NCBI GenBank assembly: GCA_031256435.1
Contig: JAIRQO010000038.1
Location: 52,151-116,150 of the forward strand
Length of the DNA stretch: 64,000 nt
Direction: 5' to 3'
DNA from: Cellulomonadaceae bacterium
GTDB lineage: Bacteria > Actinomycetota > Actinomycetes > Actinomycetales > Cellulomonadaceae
The translations under genes and the position numbers were made by a program. Position 1 is the stretch's first letter; each line of letters begins with the position of its first letter. Positions 53,545-61,692 of the stretch are shown here, piece by piece. Under the pieces are notes generated by a model. The model was given only the letters and a program-made list of their open reading frames with translations, was not told the DNA's origin and searched no databases.

Positions 53545-54885
53545 CTACGCGGCGAGCGCTGCCTGGGCGGCAACAATCCCCTTCTCTACGTCCTCAATGA
53601 TGTCATCCTGGTGCTCCAGACCAGGCGAGAGCCGAACAAAGCCAGCGCTGATTCCGGCGAGTTCCAACTGCTCGGGGCTGAGCTGGGAGTGCGTGGTGGA
53701 GGCGGGGTGGATGGCCAGCGAGCGGGCGTCACCAATGTTGGCCACGTGCAGGTGGAGTTCCAAGCCAGCAATGAAGGCCTCACCAGCAGCGCGTGCGGCT
53801 TCCGGCGTGGGTGCGTCCAGCTCAAAGCCGAGCACGGCACCCGGACCCAGCGGGGCGTACTTGGTGGCCAGCGCGTGGAACTCGTTGCCTTCCAGTCCGG
53901 CGTAGTGAACCTTGGACACGGCGGGGTGCGCCTCCAGGTACTTGGCCACGGCAAAGGCGGAGCCCACGTGACGGTCCATGCGCAGGCTGAGCGTTTCCAG
54001 GCCTTGTGCCAAGAGCCACGCGTTGAACGGCGAGATGGACGAACCCATGTCACGCAGCCCCTGAACGCGGGCTTTCAGGATGAAGGCGAGGTTCACGCCG
54101 AACACGCCCCCCACACCCAGATCACGCGCGTAGACCAAGCCGTGGTAGGACTCGTCGGGCTCGTTGTAATTGGGGAAACGTTCCGGCTGCTTGGCAAAGT
54201 CAAACGTTCCACCGTCAATGATGGCGCCGGCAATGCCCACGCCGTGCCCCTGGAGGAACTTGGTGGCGGAGTACACCACAAAGTCCGCGCCGTGCTCAAT
54301 GGGACGGTGCAGGTACGGGGTGGCAATGGTGTTGTCCACAATCACGGGAATGCCGGCCTCGTGGGCAATGTCCGCAATGGCCTGCACGTCATGCACCTTG
54401 GTGAGCGGGTTGGGGATGGCCTCAAAGAAGAACGCCTTGGTGTTGGGGCGGATGGCCGCACGCCACTGGTCCAGATCATGCGGGTCCTCCACAAACTCCA
54501 CCTCAATGCCCTGCTTGGGCAACGTGTGGGCAAACTGGTTGAACGTGCCACCATAAAGTTCCGGGCTGGACACAATGTGGTCACCGGCTTCGGCCAGGTT
54601 GTGGATGGTCATGTAGACCGCAGCCGCACCGGAAGCGGTGAGCAGGGCGCCCACGCCACCATCCAGATTCGCCAGACGATCCTCTACCACCTGAGTGGTG
54701 GGGTTGCCAAGGCGCGTGTAAATGGGGCCGAGTTCAGCCAGGGCAAAGCGCTTTTGGGCGGCTTCTACGCTCGGGAATTCAAAGGCGGCGGACTGGTAAA
54801 TGGGGATGGACGTGGCGCCGGTTTCCGGATCGGACACTTGCCCGGCGTGGACTTGACGGGTATCAAAACGGTAGTTGGAAGTCAT
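53545..54885 (-). CDS. metY: O-acetylhomoserine sulfhydrylase
   Basis: 446 residues. PLP enzyme of the Cys/Met metabolism family, joining acetylhomoserine with sulfide to homocysteine. [56 protein letters not shown] (PLP Lys in SATKF) and [18 protein letters not shown] match MetY rather than MetB, whose sequence is shorter (about 380 residues). Upstream of metX on the same strand, completing the direct sulfhydrylation route. AAGAGATG lies upstream of the ATG. Confidence 0.95.
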   Translation of the reverse strand: MTSNYRFDTRQVHAGQVSDPETGATSIPIYQSAAFEFPSVEAAQKRFALAELGPIYTRLGNPTTQVVEDRLANLDGGVGALLTASGAAAVYMTIHNLAEAGDHIVSSPELYGGTFNQFAHTLPKQGIEVEFVEDPHDLDQWRAAIRPNTKAFFFEAIPNPLTKVHDVQAIADIAHEAGIPVIVDNTIATPYLHRPIEHGADFVVYSATKFLQGHGVGIAGAIIDGGTFDFAKQPERFPNYNEPDESYHGLVYARDLGVGGVFGVNLAFILKARVQGLRDMGSSISPFNAWLLAQGLETLSLRMDRHVGSAFAVAKYLEAHPAVSKVHYAGLEGNEFHALATKYAPLGPGAVLGFELDAPTPEAARAAGEAFIAGLELHLHVANIGDARSLAIHPASTTHSQLSPEQLELAGISAGFVRLSPGLEHQDDIIEDVEKGIVAAQAALAA

Positions 54886-55281
54886 GACTATTCATCTCTT
54901 TTCGATGGGTAGGAGGGCATCAACGCGGAGAAACAGCAACACGTCACCCACGATTCCATGGGGCTGTTCTCTCACTGAGACGTCTGCGCACGTGAGGGTT
55001 GGCGAACGCGGCGGGGAAATCCCCTGGCCAGCGTTACTCGGGCAGGCGAACGTGCGCTAGTGGGGCATTCGGCACATTCGAAGCGTGTCGGTTCGCATAA
55101 CGGTGAGACTAGAACAGGTTGCTCGCCGATGCACCAGCGTGGCGCGCATCTGGCCGTCACGTGATTGCCTGGTGTGCGTGTTGGCGCTGTTTTTTCCCGA
55201 CGATTGCGGCTTGAGTTTTCGCGAATCTCACATAGTGAGACGGTTGTCAGGGGTTTCTTGGGCAGGGGTTAGCGTGGAGAC

Positions 55282-55926
55282 ATGACGACACAGACGCGAG
55301 TCCCGATTCTCGTTCACAGCCTTCTGGCACCCCTGCGACGCGAGATAGCGCCGTACGCTCGCCAGGTTCTGGTCATCGTCCCCGCCTGCGTGGTGTTTGC
55401 CATCCTTACGGCTCCGGATAGTCCACTATTGGTGCGGGTTGCGGTGGGGGTGACGGCGGCCGCCGGGGCCACCGCTGCTGTCATTGATTGGCACACGTTC
55501 CGATTACCTGATGCCGTGGTGGTGCCTGGGATGGTGTTGACCATGGCGGCGTTAGCGCTTGCGCAGCTAATTAGACTCGCCGGGTTGGCTGAGCCTGCGT
55601 TGCTCGAGCCAGAGAGTTCGGGTCGGTTCCTGCCCGCCCTTCTCGGCGCCGCCGCATTGGGTTCCGGGTGGGCCCTGCTCTGGGTACTGGGCCGAGGTCA
55701 CCTGGGGTTCGGCGATGTGAAACTAGCCGTGCTCTTAGGCCTGACCTCTGGGTGGTTCGACTGGTCCACCGTGTGGTGGACCGGAGCACTGCCCCTGCTG
55801 TTCGCTGGCACCTTTGCCCTGATGCTCCTGGCAACGCGCCGCGCCGAACGCACCACGCCCTTCCCCCTAGGCCCCTGGATGCTCCTCGGCTGGCTCTCCG
55901 CCCTCGTCGCAACAGGAACGGTGTGA
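55282..55926 (+). CDS. A24-family prepilin peptidase (type IV leader peptidase catalytic part)
   Basis: 214 residues, hydrophobic with about six segments. AAVIDWHTFRLPDAVVVPGM carries the first catalytic Asp with LPD; GRGHLGFGDVKLAVLLG carries GxGD with the second Asp. The N-terminal methyltransferase domain of PilD is absent, as in short actinobacterial prepilin peptidases serving Tad/Flp or competence pili. No pilin genes are in the window. It converges with carD. Confidence 0.9.
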   Translation: MTTQTRVPILVHSLLAPLRREIAPYARQVLVIVPACVVFAILTAPDSPLLVRVAVGVTAAAGATAAVIDWHTFRLPDAVVVPGMVLTMAALALAQLIRLAGLAEPALLEPESSGRFLPALLGAAALGSGWALLWVLGRGHLGFGDVKLAVLLGLTSGWFDWSTVWWTGALPLLFAGTFALMLLATRRAERTTPFPLGPWMLLGWLSALVATGTV

Positions 55927-55937
55927 GCGGACCTCGG

Positions 55938-56612
55938 TTACGCGTCGGCGTCGAATTCGCCTACGCCGTCGGAGCCGTTGGGGCGGGATTGCAGCGGGAT
56001 GGCAAGGGCGTCCACCAGCACGGCATCCAGGCGTGCGGTGGCGGCGTCCTCATCGGTGTTCTCGGCGAGGGCCAACTCGGACACCAGAATCCGACGGGCC
56101 TGGGTGAGCATGCGCTTCTCCCCTGCCGAAAGTCCACGGTCCGCGTCACGGCGGGACAGATCCCGGACAACCTCAGACACCTTGATCACGTCACCGGAAC
56201 CCAACTTCTCCACGTTTGCCTTGTACCGGCGGGACCAGTTGGTGGGCTCCTCCGTGAAGGAGGCGCGGATGGTGTCAAAGACGCGCTCCAAGCCTTCGGC
56301 GTCCACCACGTCACGAATACCGATCAAGTCCACGTTCTCGGCGGGGACATCAATGGTGAGTTCACCTTCAGCCACCCACAACTTCAGGTACACCTTGGTG
56401 ACGTCTTTGAGTTGCGGTTTGCCGTCCACCACAATGCGGGTTTTGGCCTTGCGCTGGTAAATCTCCTGGATCACCGCGGCTCCATGACGGGGGTACACAA
56501 TGGTGTCATCCACCATGAATACCGCCTTGTCAATGTGAACAAAGGTGGTGCCGTCAGCATCCTGGGAAATCTCGCCCACCTCAGCGGTGGTGTCAAATCC
56601 TTCAAAGACCAT
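55938..56612 (-). CDS. carD: CarD-family transcriptional regulator
   Basis: About 224 residues from the ATG at 56612, which has GAAAGGGG upstream; another ATG at 56516 ([16 protein letters not shown]) also has a good site (AAGGCGG) and gives the length closer to mycobacterial CarD, so the first ~32 residues may not be translated. The Tudor-like RNAP-interaction domain spans [10 protein letters not shown] to [14 protein letters not shown]; the helical DNA-binding domain follows with [13 protein letters not shown] (conserved Trp). It stabilises RNAP open complexes, notably at rRNA promoters. Confidence 0.93.
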   Translation of the reverse strand: MVFEGFDTTAEVGEISQDADGTTFVHIDKAVFMVDDTIVYPRHGAAVIQEIYQRKAKTRIVVDGKPQLKDVTKVYLKLWVAEGELTIDVPAENVDLIGIRDVVDAEGLERVFDTIRASFTEEPTNWSRRYKANVEKLGSGDVIKVSEVVRDLSRRDADRGLSAGEKRMLTQARRILVSELALAENTDEDAATARLDAVLVDALAIPLQSRPNGSDGVGEFDADA

Positions 56613-56806
56613 GTGGAAGTGTCCCCTTTCCTGACGTGCCATTCTACCAGTGCAGCAGCCGGTATTGGGGAGGATGCCCAGCGACGTTTCGCCGCTCGGC
56701 GCCCGAGGGGTGGTGGCTGACTCAAACCGGCGCCCGAGGGTTCATCGCCCACCCCGGCACCAGGAGAAGAGTGGCCCACCCAACCCCAAGCCTGAAGGCT
56801 GGTGGC

Positions 56807-57586
56807 CTACCCAAACCGGCCAGACACGTAATCTTCCGTGGCCTGGTTGCTCGGCGCAGAGAACATGATCGGCGTGGCATCCATCTCAATGAGTTTGCCC
56901 GGCTTGCCGGTACCCGCAATGTTGAAGAACGCCGTCTTGTCACTCACACGCGCAGCCTGCTGCATATTGTGGGTGACAATCACAATGGTGTAGTCCTCTT
57001 TCAACTCCTGGATCAAATCCTCCACGGCCAGCGTGGAAATGGGGTCCAGTGCCGAACACGGTTCATCCATCAACAACACGGACGGCTTGACGGCAATGGC
57101 GCGCGCAATACACAAGCGCTGCTGCTGCCCACCGGAAAGGCCGCTGCCCGGCTTATCCAACCGGTCCTTGACCTCGTTCCAGAGGTTAGCCCCGCGCAGG
57201 GAGCGCTCCACCAAATCCGAGGCAGCCGAGGCAGAAATGCGCTTGTTGTTGAGCTTCACTCCGGCCAGAACGTTGTCCTTGATGGACATGGTGGGGAATG
57301 GGTTGGGGCGCTGGAACACCATGCCAATGTTTCGTCGAACAGCAACAGGATCAATATCCTTGCCGTACAGGTTGATGCCCTCCATCTCCACCGTACCCTC
57401 CACGCGCGCGCCGGGGATGACCTCATGCATGCGGTTGAGAGTGCGCAGGAAGGTGGACTTGCCGCAGCCGGACGGGCCAATCAGCGCGGTGACGGAGCGA
57501 GGCTCAATCACCATGTTGACATCCTCCACGGCCAGGAAATCGCGGTAGAAAATGTTGAGGTGACGCACATCGAGACGTTGACTCAT
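56807..57586 (-). CDS. pstB: Phosphate ABC transporter ATP-binding protein
   Basis: 259 residues. [20 protein letters not shown] is Walker A with PstB-specific flank; [15 protein letters not shown] the Q-loop; [16 protein letters not shown] the signature; [19 protein letters not shown]alker [13 protein letters not shown] the H-loop. It powers the PstSCA importer. It follows pstA by 83 bases. Confidence 0.97.
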   Translation of the reverse strand: MSQRLDVRHLNIFYRDFLAVEDVNMVIEPRSVTALIGPSGCGKSTFLRTLNRMHEVIPGARVEGTVEMEGINLYGKDIDPVAVRRNIGMVFQRPNPFPTMSIKDNVLAGVKLNNKRISASAASDLVERSLRGANLWNEVKDRLDKPGSGLSGGQQQRLCIARAIAVKPSVLLMDEPCSALDPISTLAVEDLIQELKEDYTIVIVTHNMQQAARVSDKTAFFNIAGTGKPGKLIEMDATPIMFSAPSNQATEDYVSGRFG

Positions 57587-57669
57587 CGTGATAATTCCTT
57601 CGTTGACGTGGGGAGAACTGGGGATACGAGGCTCAGCGAGATACCAGCATGGTCAGCGAACATCAGCAC

Positions 57670-58719
57670 TCACCTAGCCTTGGGGGCAAAGAATCGGGTG
57701 ACAAGGCGGCCCAACAGGTTGAGCGCCATGACAATGAGAATCAACGTCAGCGCGGCGGCCCACGCACGCAGAATGTTGATATCCGCAATACACGCATCGG
57801 CGCCCGGAGCGCACGGCACGAGCCCTTGGCGGTACTGCGTGTAGATGTACACCGGGAGTGTCATCATGCGGCCGTCAAACGGGTTGAGGTTGAGCGAATC
57901 GGCAAAACCGGCGGTGATGAGGATGGGCGCGGTCTCGCCAATCACGCGAGCCACGGCCAGCAGGATGCCCGTGGTCAGGCCCGCCACGGAGGTCCGCAGC
58001 ACCACCTTGGTGATGGTCAGGAACTTGGACACACCCAGGGCGTAACTCGCCTCGCGCAACTCGTTGGGCACCAGGCGGAGCATCTCCTCGCAGGAACGCA
58101 CCACCACGGGAATCATCAGCAAGGACAGCGCCACACCGGCCGCCGCCCCCAATCGGACACCGGGCCCAAAGAAGATGGCAAACACAGCAAAACTGAACAG
58201 ACCGGCCACAATGCTGGGGATGCCCGTCATCACGTCCACAAAGAAGGTGGTGGCGCGTGCCAGGGTGCCATTTCCGTATTCGACGAGATAGATGGCTGTC
58301 AGCAAGCCGATGGGAACCGAGATCACCGTGGCAATCAGCGTGATAATCACCGTGCCGATGATGGCGTGGAAGATGCCACCGGCATCCATGCCGCCAAACA
58401 CGCCACGCATGGTGACGTTCAGGAAGTACCAGTCCAGGCGGGTGATGCCGCGAATCACCACCGTCCACAGCAGGCTCAGCAGCGGAGCCATGGCCAGGAA
58501 GAACGCGCCAAACACCAACACGCGCATGAGCACGTCCTTGCGGCGGCGGGCCGGATCAGCAGCGGTGAGGAGATCGCGAGCCAGCGCGCTGCGGATGGCA
58601 CCGGTGTTGGTGGGTGGTTCCGTGGCTGCGCCGTGGGAACCGTGGGCGGCGCCGGAGGCGTCGCTCGTCGCAGGTGCTGCAGGGGCTGCGTTAGCAGAGT
58701 TCACAGGGTTACTACTCAT
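57670..58719 (-). CDS. pstA: Phosphate ABC transporter permease PstA
   Basis: 349 residues from the ATG at 58719, which overlaps the pstC stop by one base (TGATG). The N-terminal ~75 residues are Ala/Ser/Asn/Pro-rich. Six membrane segments follow, with the EAA-like loop LRLVPNELREASYALGVSKF and VRSCEEML. The periplasmic-side loop contains SLNLNPFDGRMMTLPVYIYT, usual in PstA. It forms the channel with PstC. Confidence 0.95.
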   Translation of the reverse strand: MSSNPVNSANAAPAAPATSDASGAAHGSHGAATEPPTNTGAIRSALARDLLTAADPARRRKDVLMRVLVFGAFFLAMAPLLSLLWTVVIRGITRLDWYFLNVTMRGVFGGMDAGGIFHAIIGTVIITLIATVISVPIGLLTAIYLVEYGNGTLARATTFFVDVMTGIPSIVAGLFSFAVFAIFFGPGVRLGAAAGVALSLLMIPVVVRSCEEMLRLVPNELREASYALGVSKFLTITKVVLRTSVAGLTTGILLAVARVIGETAPILITAGFADSLNLNPFDGRMMTLPVYIYTQYRQGLVPCAPGADACIADINILRAWAAALTLILIVMALNLLGRLVTRFFAPKAR

Positions 58720-59696
58720 CAGTTGGCTCCTGAGAATTCTTTGCGGCGGGACACAATCCAACGGGCAATCATGTTGACCACCATGGTGATGACAAACAGG
58801 GCCAGACCCGTGGCAATGAGCACGTTGACCGCCAAGCCGGCGCTCTCCGGGAACTGGCTGGCAATGTAGGCGGCAATGGTTTGGTGCTGCCCGGAATCAA
58901 AGATTTGCCCGGAGAACAGGATGCCGGGTGACAGGATCATCAGAACGGCCATGGTTTCACCCAGGGCGCGGCCGAGGCCCAGCATCGCGGCGGAGATCAC
59001 TCCGGACCGGCCAAACGGGATCACGGCCATGCGGACCACTTCCCACTGTGTGGCGCCCAGTGCCAGGGCGGCTTCCTCATGGAGGACCGGGGTTTGCTTG
59101 AACACCTCGCGGGAGATGGAGGTGATGATCGGCAGGATCATGATGGCCAACACAGTGGACGCCGTGGCGATGTTACGCCCGGTGGCCGTGGCGGTGACCG
59201 TCCAGAACGGCAGCACGTTGAGCACCGAGGCCAGCCACGTCCACACGTGAGCAATCAGTGGGGCCAAGGTGATGGATCCCCACAGGCCGTACACCACGCT
59301 GGGAATGGCGGCCAGGAGATCCACCAAGTAACTCAGGATGGAGGCGAGCCGCTTGGGGGCGTAATGCGAGGTGAAGAGGGCCACACCCATGGACACGGGC
59401 AAGGACACAGCCAGTGCCAAGATGGCTGCCAGCACGGTGCCGAACACCAGTGGTCCCACCACATCGGCCAGGCTGGTCATGCCTTCAGGGAGGCCCCCTT
59501 GATCGGCAAGTTCCGCAGGGGAGGCCGTGAAGGCCGGCACCGCGCGGTAGATCAGGAAGAAGGCCACGGCGGCCAGGATGCCCAGGAGCACTCCGGCGGA
59601 GGACGTGGCAATCCAGCGGAACACGCGCGAGGCGCCGCGGTCCGTGTTGCGGCGGTACCCCTTGCTGGTGCGGGTCAGTTCAGCGGCGAGACTCAT
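58719..59696 (-). CDS. pstC: Phosphate ABC transporter permease PstC
   Basis: 325 residues. Six or more membrane segments, with the EAA loop FKQTPVLHEEAALALGATQWE and GRALGETMAVLMILSPG, both typical of PstC. VVYGLWGSITLAPLIAHVW is the family's central loop. It overlaps pstS by four bases at its start and pstA by one base at its end, so the operon is tightly coupled. Confidence 0.96.
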   Translation of the reverse strand: MSLAAELTRTSKGYRRNTDRGASRVFRWIATSSAGVLLGILAAVAFFLIYRAVPAFTASPAELADQGGLPEGMTSLADVVGPLVFGTVLAAILALAVSLPVSMGVALFTSHYAPKRLASILSYLVDLLAAIPSVVYGLWGSITLAPLIAHVWTWLASVLNVLPFWTVTATATGRNIATASTVLAIMILPIITSISREVFKQTPVLHEEAALALGATQWEVVRMAVIPFGRSGVISAAMLGLGRALGETMAVLMILSPGILFSGQIFDSGQHQTIAAYIASQFPESAGLAVNVLIATGLALFVITMVVNMIARWIVSRRKEFSGAN

Positions 59697-60820
59697 GGCG
59701 TGCCTCCTGAGGTGATGGCGGCTACGGAGGTGGCAATGCGCTGCTCAAGATCGTCAGACATGGGCGCCGAACCGGCGGCGCTGGAGGCCAACGTCTGCCC
59801 GAGTGGCGAGGCAATGAAGCCAATGAACTCCGTGACAAACTCCGCGTCTCGCTCGGACTCGTAGTGCAAACACACCACGGCGTAGGAGATGAGTACCAGC
59901 GGGTAGGCTTGCGTGTCCTCGGTGGTGCGGTCCAACGCGATGGACAGGTCCGCCTCGTGACGGCCTTCCAGTTGTGGGCTCACGTCCACAGCGCGGGAGG
60001 CGGCATCGGCCGAGACGGGCACCCACGTGCCGCCCACCAGGATGTTGGCGGTGGAAAGCTCACCCACGCGTGAGGCGTCGGCGTAGGTCACAGCACCTTC
60101 GGTTTGGTTCACCACGGCAATCACGCCTGATGTTCCTTGGGCCGAATCCCCGCCTTGCCGGGGCCACGTGCCCGAGGGCTCCCACGGCCACACGTCCGGC
60201 ACGTTAGCAAAGAGGTAATCAGCAAAGTTCTCCGTGGTGCCCGAGTTATCCGTGCGGTGGACCGGAGTCACGCGCGTGCTGGGGAGGGTCACGCCGGGGT
60301 TGTCAGCGGCCAGGATGGGGTCATCCCAGGCGGTGATCTGACCGGTGAAGATTTTAGCAATGGTGGCCGGTGCCATATTCAGCGTGTCAATGCCAGGGAG
60401 GTTGAACGTGATGGCAATCGGTGAGATGTAAACGGGGAGGTCAATGGCGCCATCCGGGCCGCAGCGATCCAGGGATCGCTGGGCTTCATCATCAGAGAGC
60501 GCGGCATCGGAACCGGCCCACAGAACGCCTCCGGCAAGGAAAATCTCGCGGCCAGCACCGGACCCAGACGGGTCATAGTTCACCGTGACGTCAGGGTTGA
60601 TGATCTGGAAGTTGGCAATCCAGGCGTCCATGGCGGATTCTTGGGAAGATGCTCCCGCTCCGGCAAAGACGCCACTGATGGTTCCCGTACCTGCGCCGGG
60701 AACCTCAATATCGTCGAACCTCCCTACTAGAGGATCGTGATTACCGCACCCGGTGAGTGCGATGCTTAGAATAACGGCCGATGCGGCTAATGCCCCGCGG
60801 CCGAAGAACCGAGCGGTCAT
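59693..60820 (-). CDS. pstS: Phosphate-binding lipoprotein PstS
   Basis: 375 residues. Lipobox ALTGC (Cys near 25) anchors it outside the membrane. ISGVFAGAGASSQESAMDAW, NYDPSGSGAGREIFLAGGVL, ALSDDEAQRSL and VHRTDNSGTTENFADYLF are the phosphate-contact segments of the PstS fold. It hands phosphate to PstCA. First gene of the pst operon, divergent from phoU. No clear PHO box could be read in the 177-base gap. Confidence 0.96.
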   Translation of the reverse strand: MTARFFGRGALAASAVILSIALTGCGNHDPLVGRFDDIEVPGAGTGTISGVFAGAGASSQESAMDAWIANFQIINPDVTVNYDPSGSGAGREIFLAGGVLWAGSDAALSDDEAQRSLDRCGPDGAIDLPVYISPIAITFNLPGIDTLNMAPATIAKIFTGQITAWDDPILAADNPGVTLPSTRVTPVHRTDNSGTTENFADYLFANVPDVWPWEPSGTWPRQGGDSAQGTSGVIAVVNQTEGAVTYADASRVGELSTANILVGGTWVPVSADAASRAVDVSPQLEGRHEADLSIALDRTTEDTQAYPLVLISYAVVCLHYESERDAEFVTEFIGFIASPLGQTLASSAAGSAPMSDDLEQRIATSVAAITSGGTP

Positions 60821-60997
60821 GGAATGAGGCTAAGGCCCAGCGGTGAGAATTTCTCGGATTGTCGCTCTGGGCGTGGGGGGTGGCGCGCATTGTGGCTTGC
60901 GCGTGTGCCGCTGCGCAGGAGGTGCCGTGGGTGGGGTACAGTGCTGGCGGTACGCGTGACATGCAGGTTTGCACACTTGAGTTGATAGAAGGCTTCC

Positions 60998-61645
60998 ATG
61001 CGGAAAATCTTTGATGCTGAAATGACTGCCGTTGGCGAGGATCTCATTGCGATGAGTCACGCGGTAGGACGCGCCATTCACGGTGCGGGACTGGCCCTCC
61101 TCAATGCTGATGCCGAGCAAGGTACGGCGGTTGTTGAGGGTGACAAGGCCATCGACGAAATGCAGCGCTCGCTGGACGAACGCTGCATTTTCATTCTGGC
61201 TCAGCAGGCTCCCGTGGCCACGGACTTGCGCACCATCATCTCCGCGCTGCGGATGAGTGCTTCACTGGAGCGCATGGGTGACCTGGCCCGGCACGTTGCC
61301 GAGGTTGCGGTGCTGCGTGCGCCGAACAAGGCGGTGCGTGCTGCACTGGAGCCCACGTTCACCTCCATGGTGGAATCGGCACAATCCGTGGCGCTAGATG
61401 TCACCATGTTGCTGGAGACGCGGGACCTGGATCAGGCAGCCGCCATTGAGCGGGACGACGATGTGCTTGATGACCTCCACCAGAAGACGTTTGACGTGAT
61501 CTTGGCCGAGGATTGGGACGGAAGCGTTCAGGAATCCGTGGACATCACCCTTCTGGCGCGTTACCTGGAGCGCTTTGGTGACCACGCCACCTCCATTGCC
61601 CGCCGCATTGTGTATTTGGTCACGGGAGACATGGACGGCGCGTAG
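60998..61645 (+). CDS. phoU: PhoU phosphate-signalling regulator
   Basis: 215 residues, two three-helix PhoU repeats. The first has MSHAVGRAIHGAGLALLNAD and ERCIFILAQQAPVATDLRTI (conserved acidic/His region); the second has MVESAQSVALDVTMLLETRD and ITLLARYLERFGDHATSIAR (ERxxDH metal site). It links PstSCAB to the PhoR sensor. Divergent from pstS, an unusual but recurrent actinobacterial layout. GAAGG precedes the ATG. Confidence 0.96.
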   Translation: MRKIFDAEMTAVGEDLIAMSHAVGRAIHGAGLALLNADAEQGTAVVEGDKAIDEMQRSLDERCIFILAQQAPVATDLRTIISALRMSASLERMGDLARHVAEVAVLRAPNKAVRAALEPTFTSMVESAQSVALDVTMLLETRDLDQAAAIERDDDVLDDLHQKTFDVILAEDWDGSVQESVDITLLARYLERFGDHATSIARRIVYLVTGDMDGA

Positions 61646-61692
61646 GCGCTGGCTGTAGCCGTTGGCGAACCCTGTCAGCGCGCTGTTCTGGG

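Noticed and set aside
54886..55100. Possible SAM riboswitch upstream of metY
   Set aside because: No SAM-I, SAM-II or SAM-IV consensus blocks could be found on the minus strand.
60821..60997. PHO boxes between pstS and phoU
   Set aside because: No pair of GTTCACC-like direct repeats was readable in either strand; regulation by PhoP remains likely but unseen.
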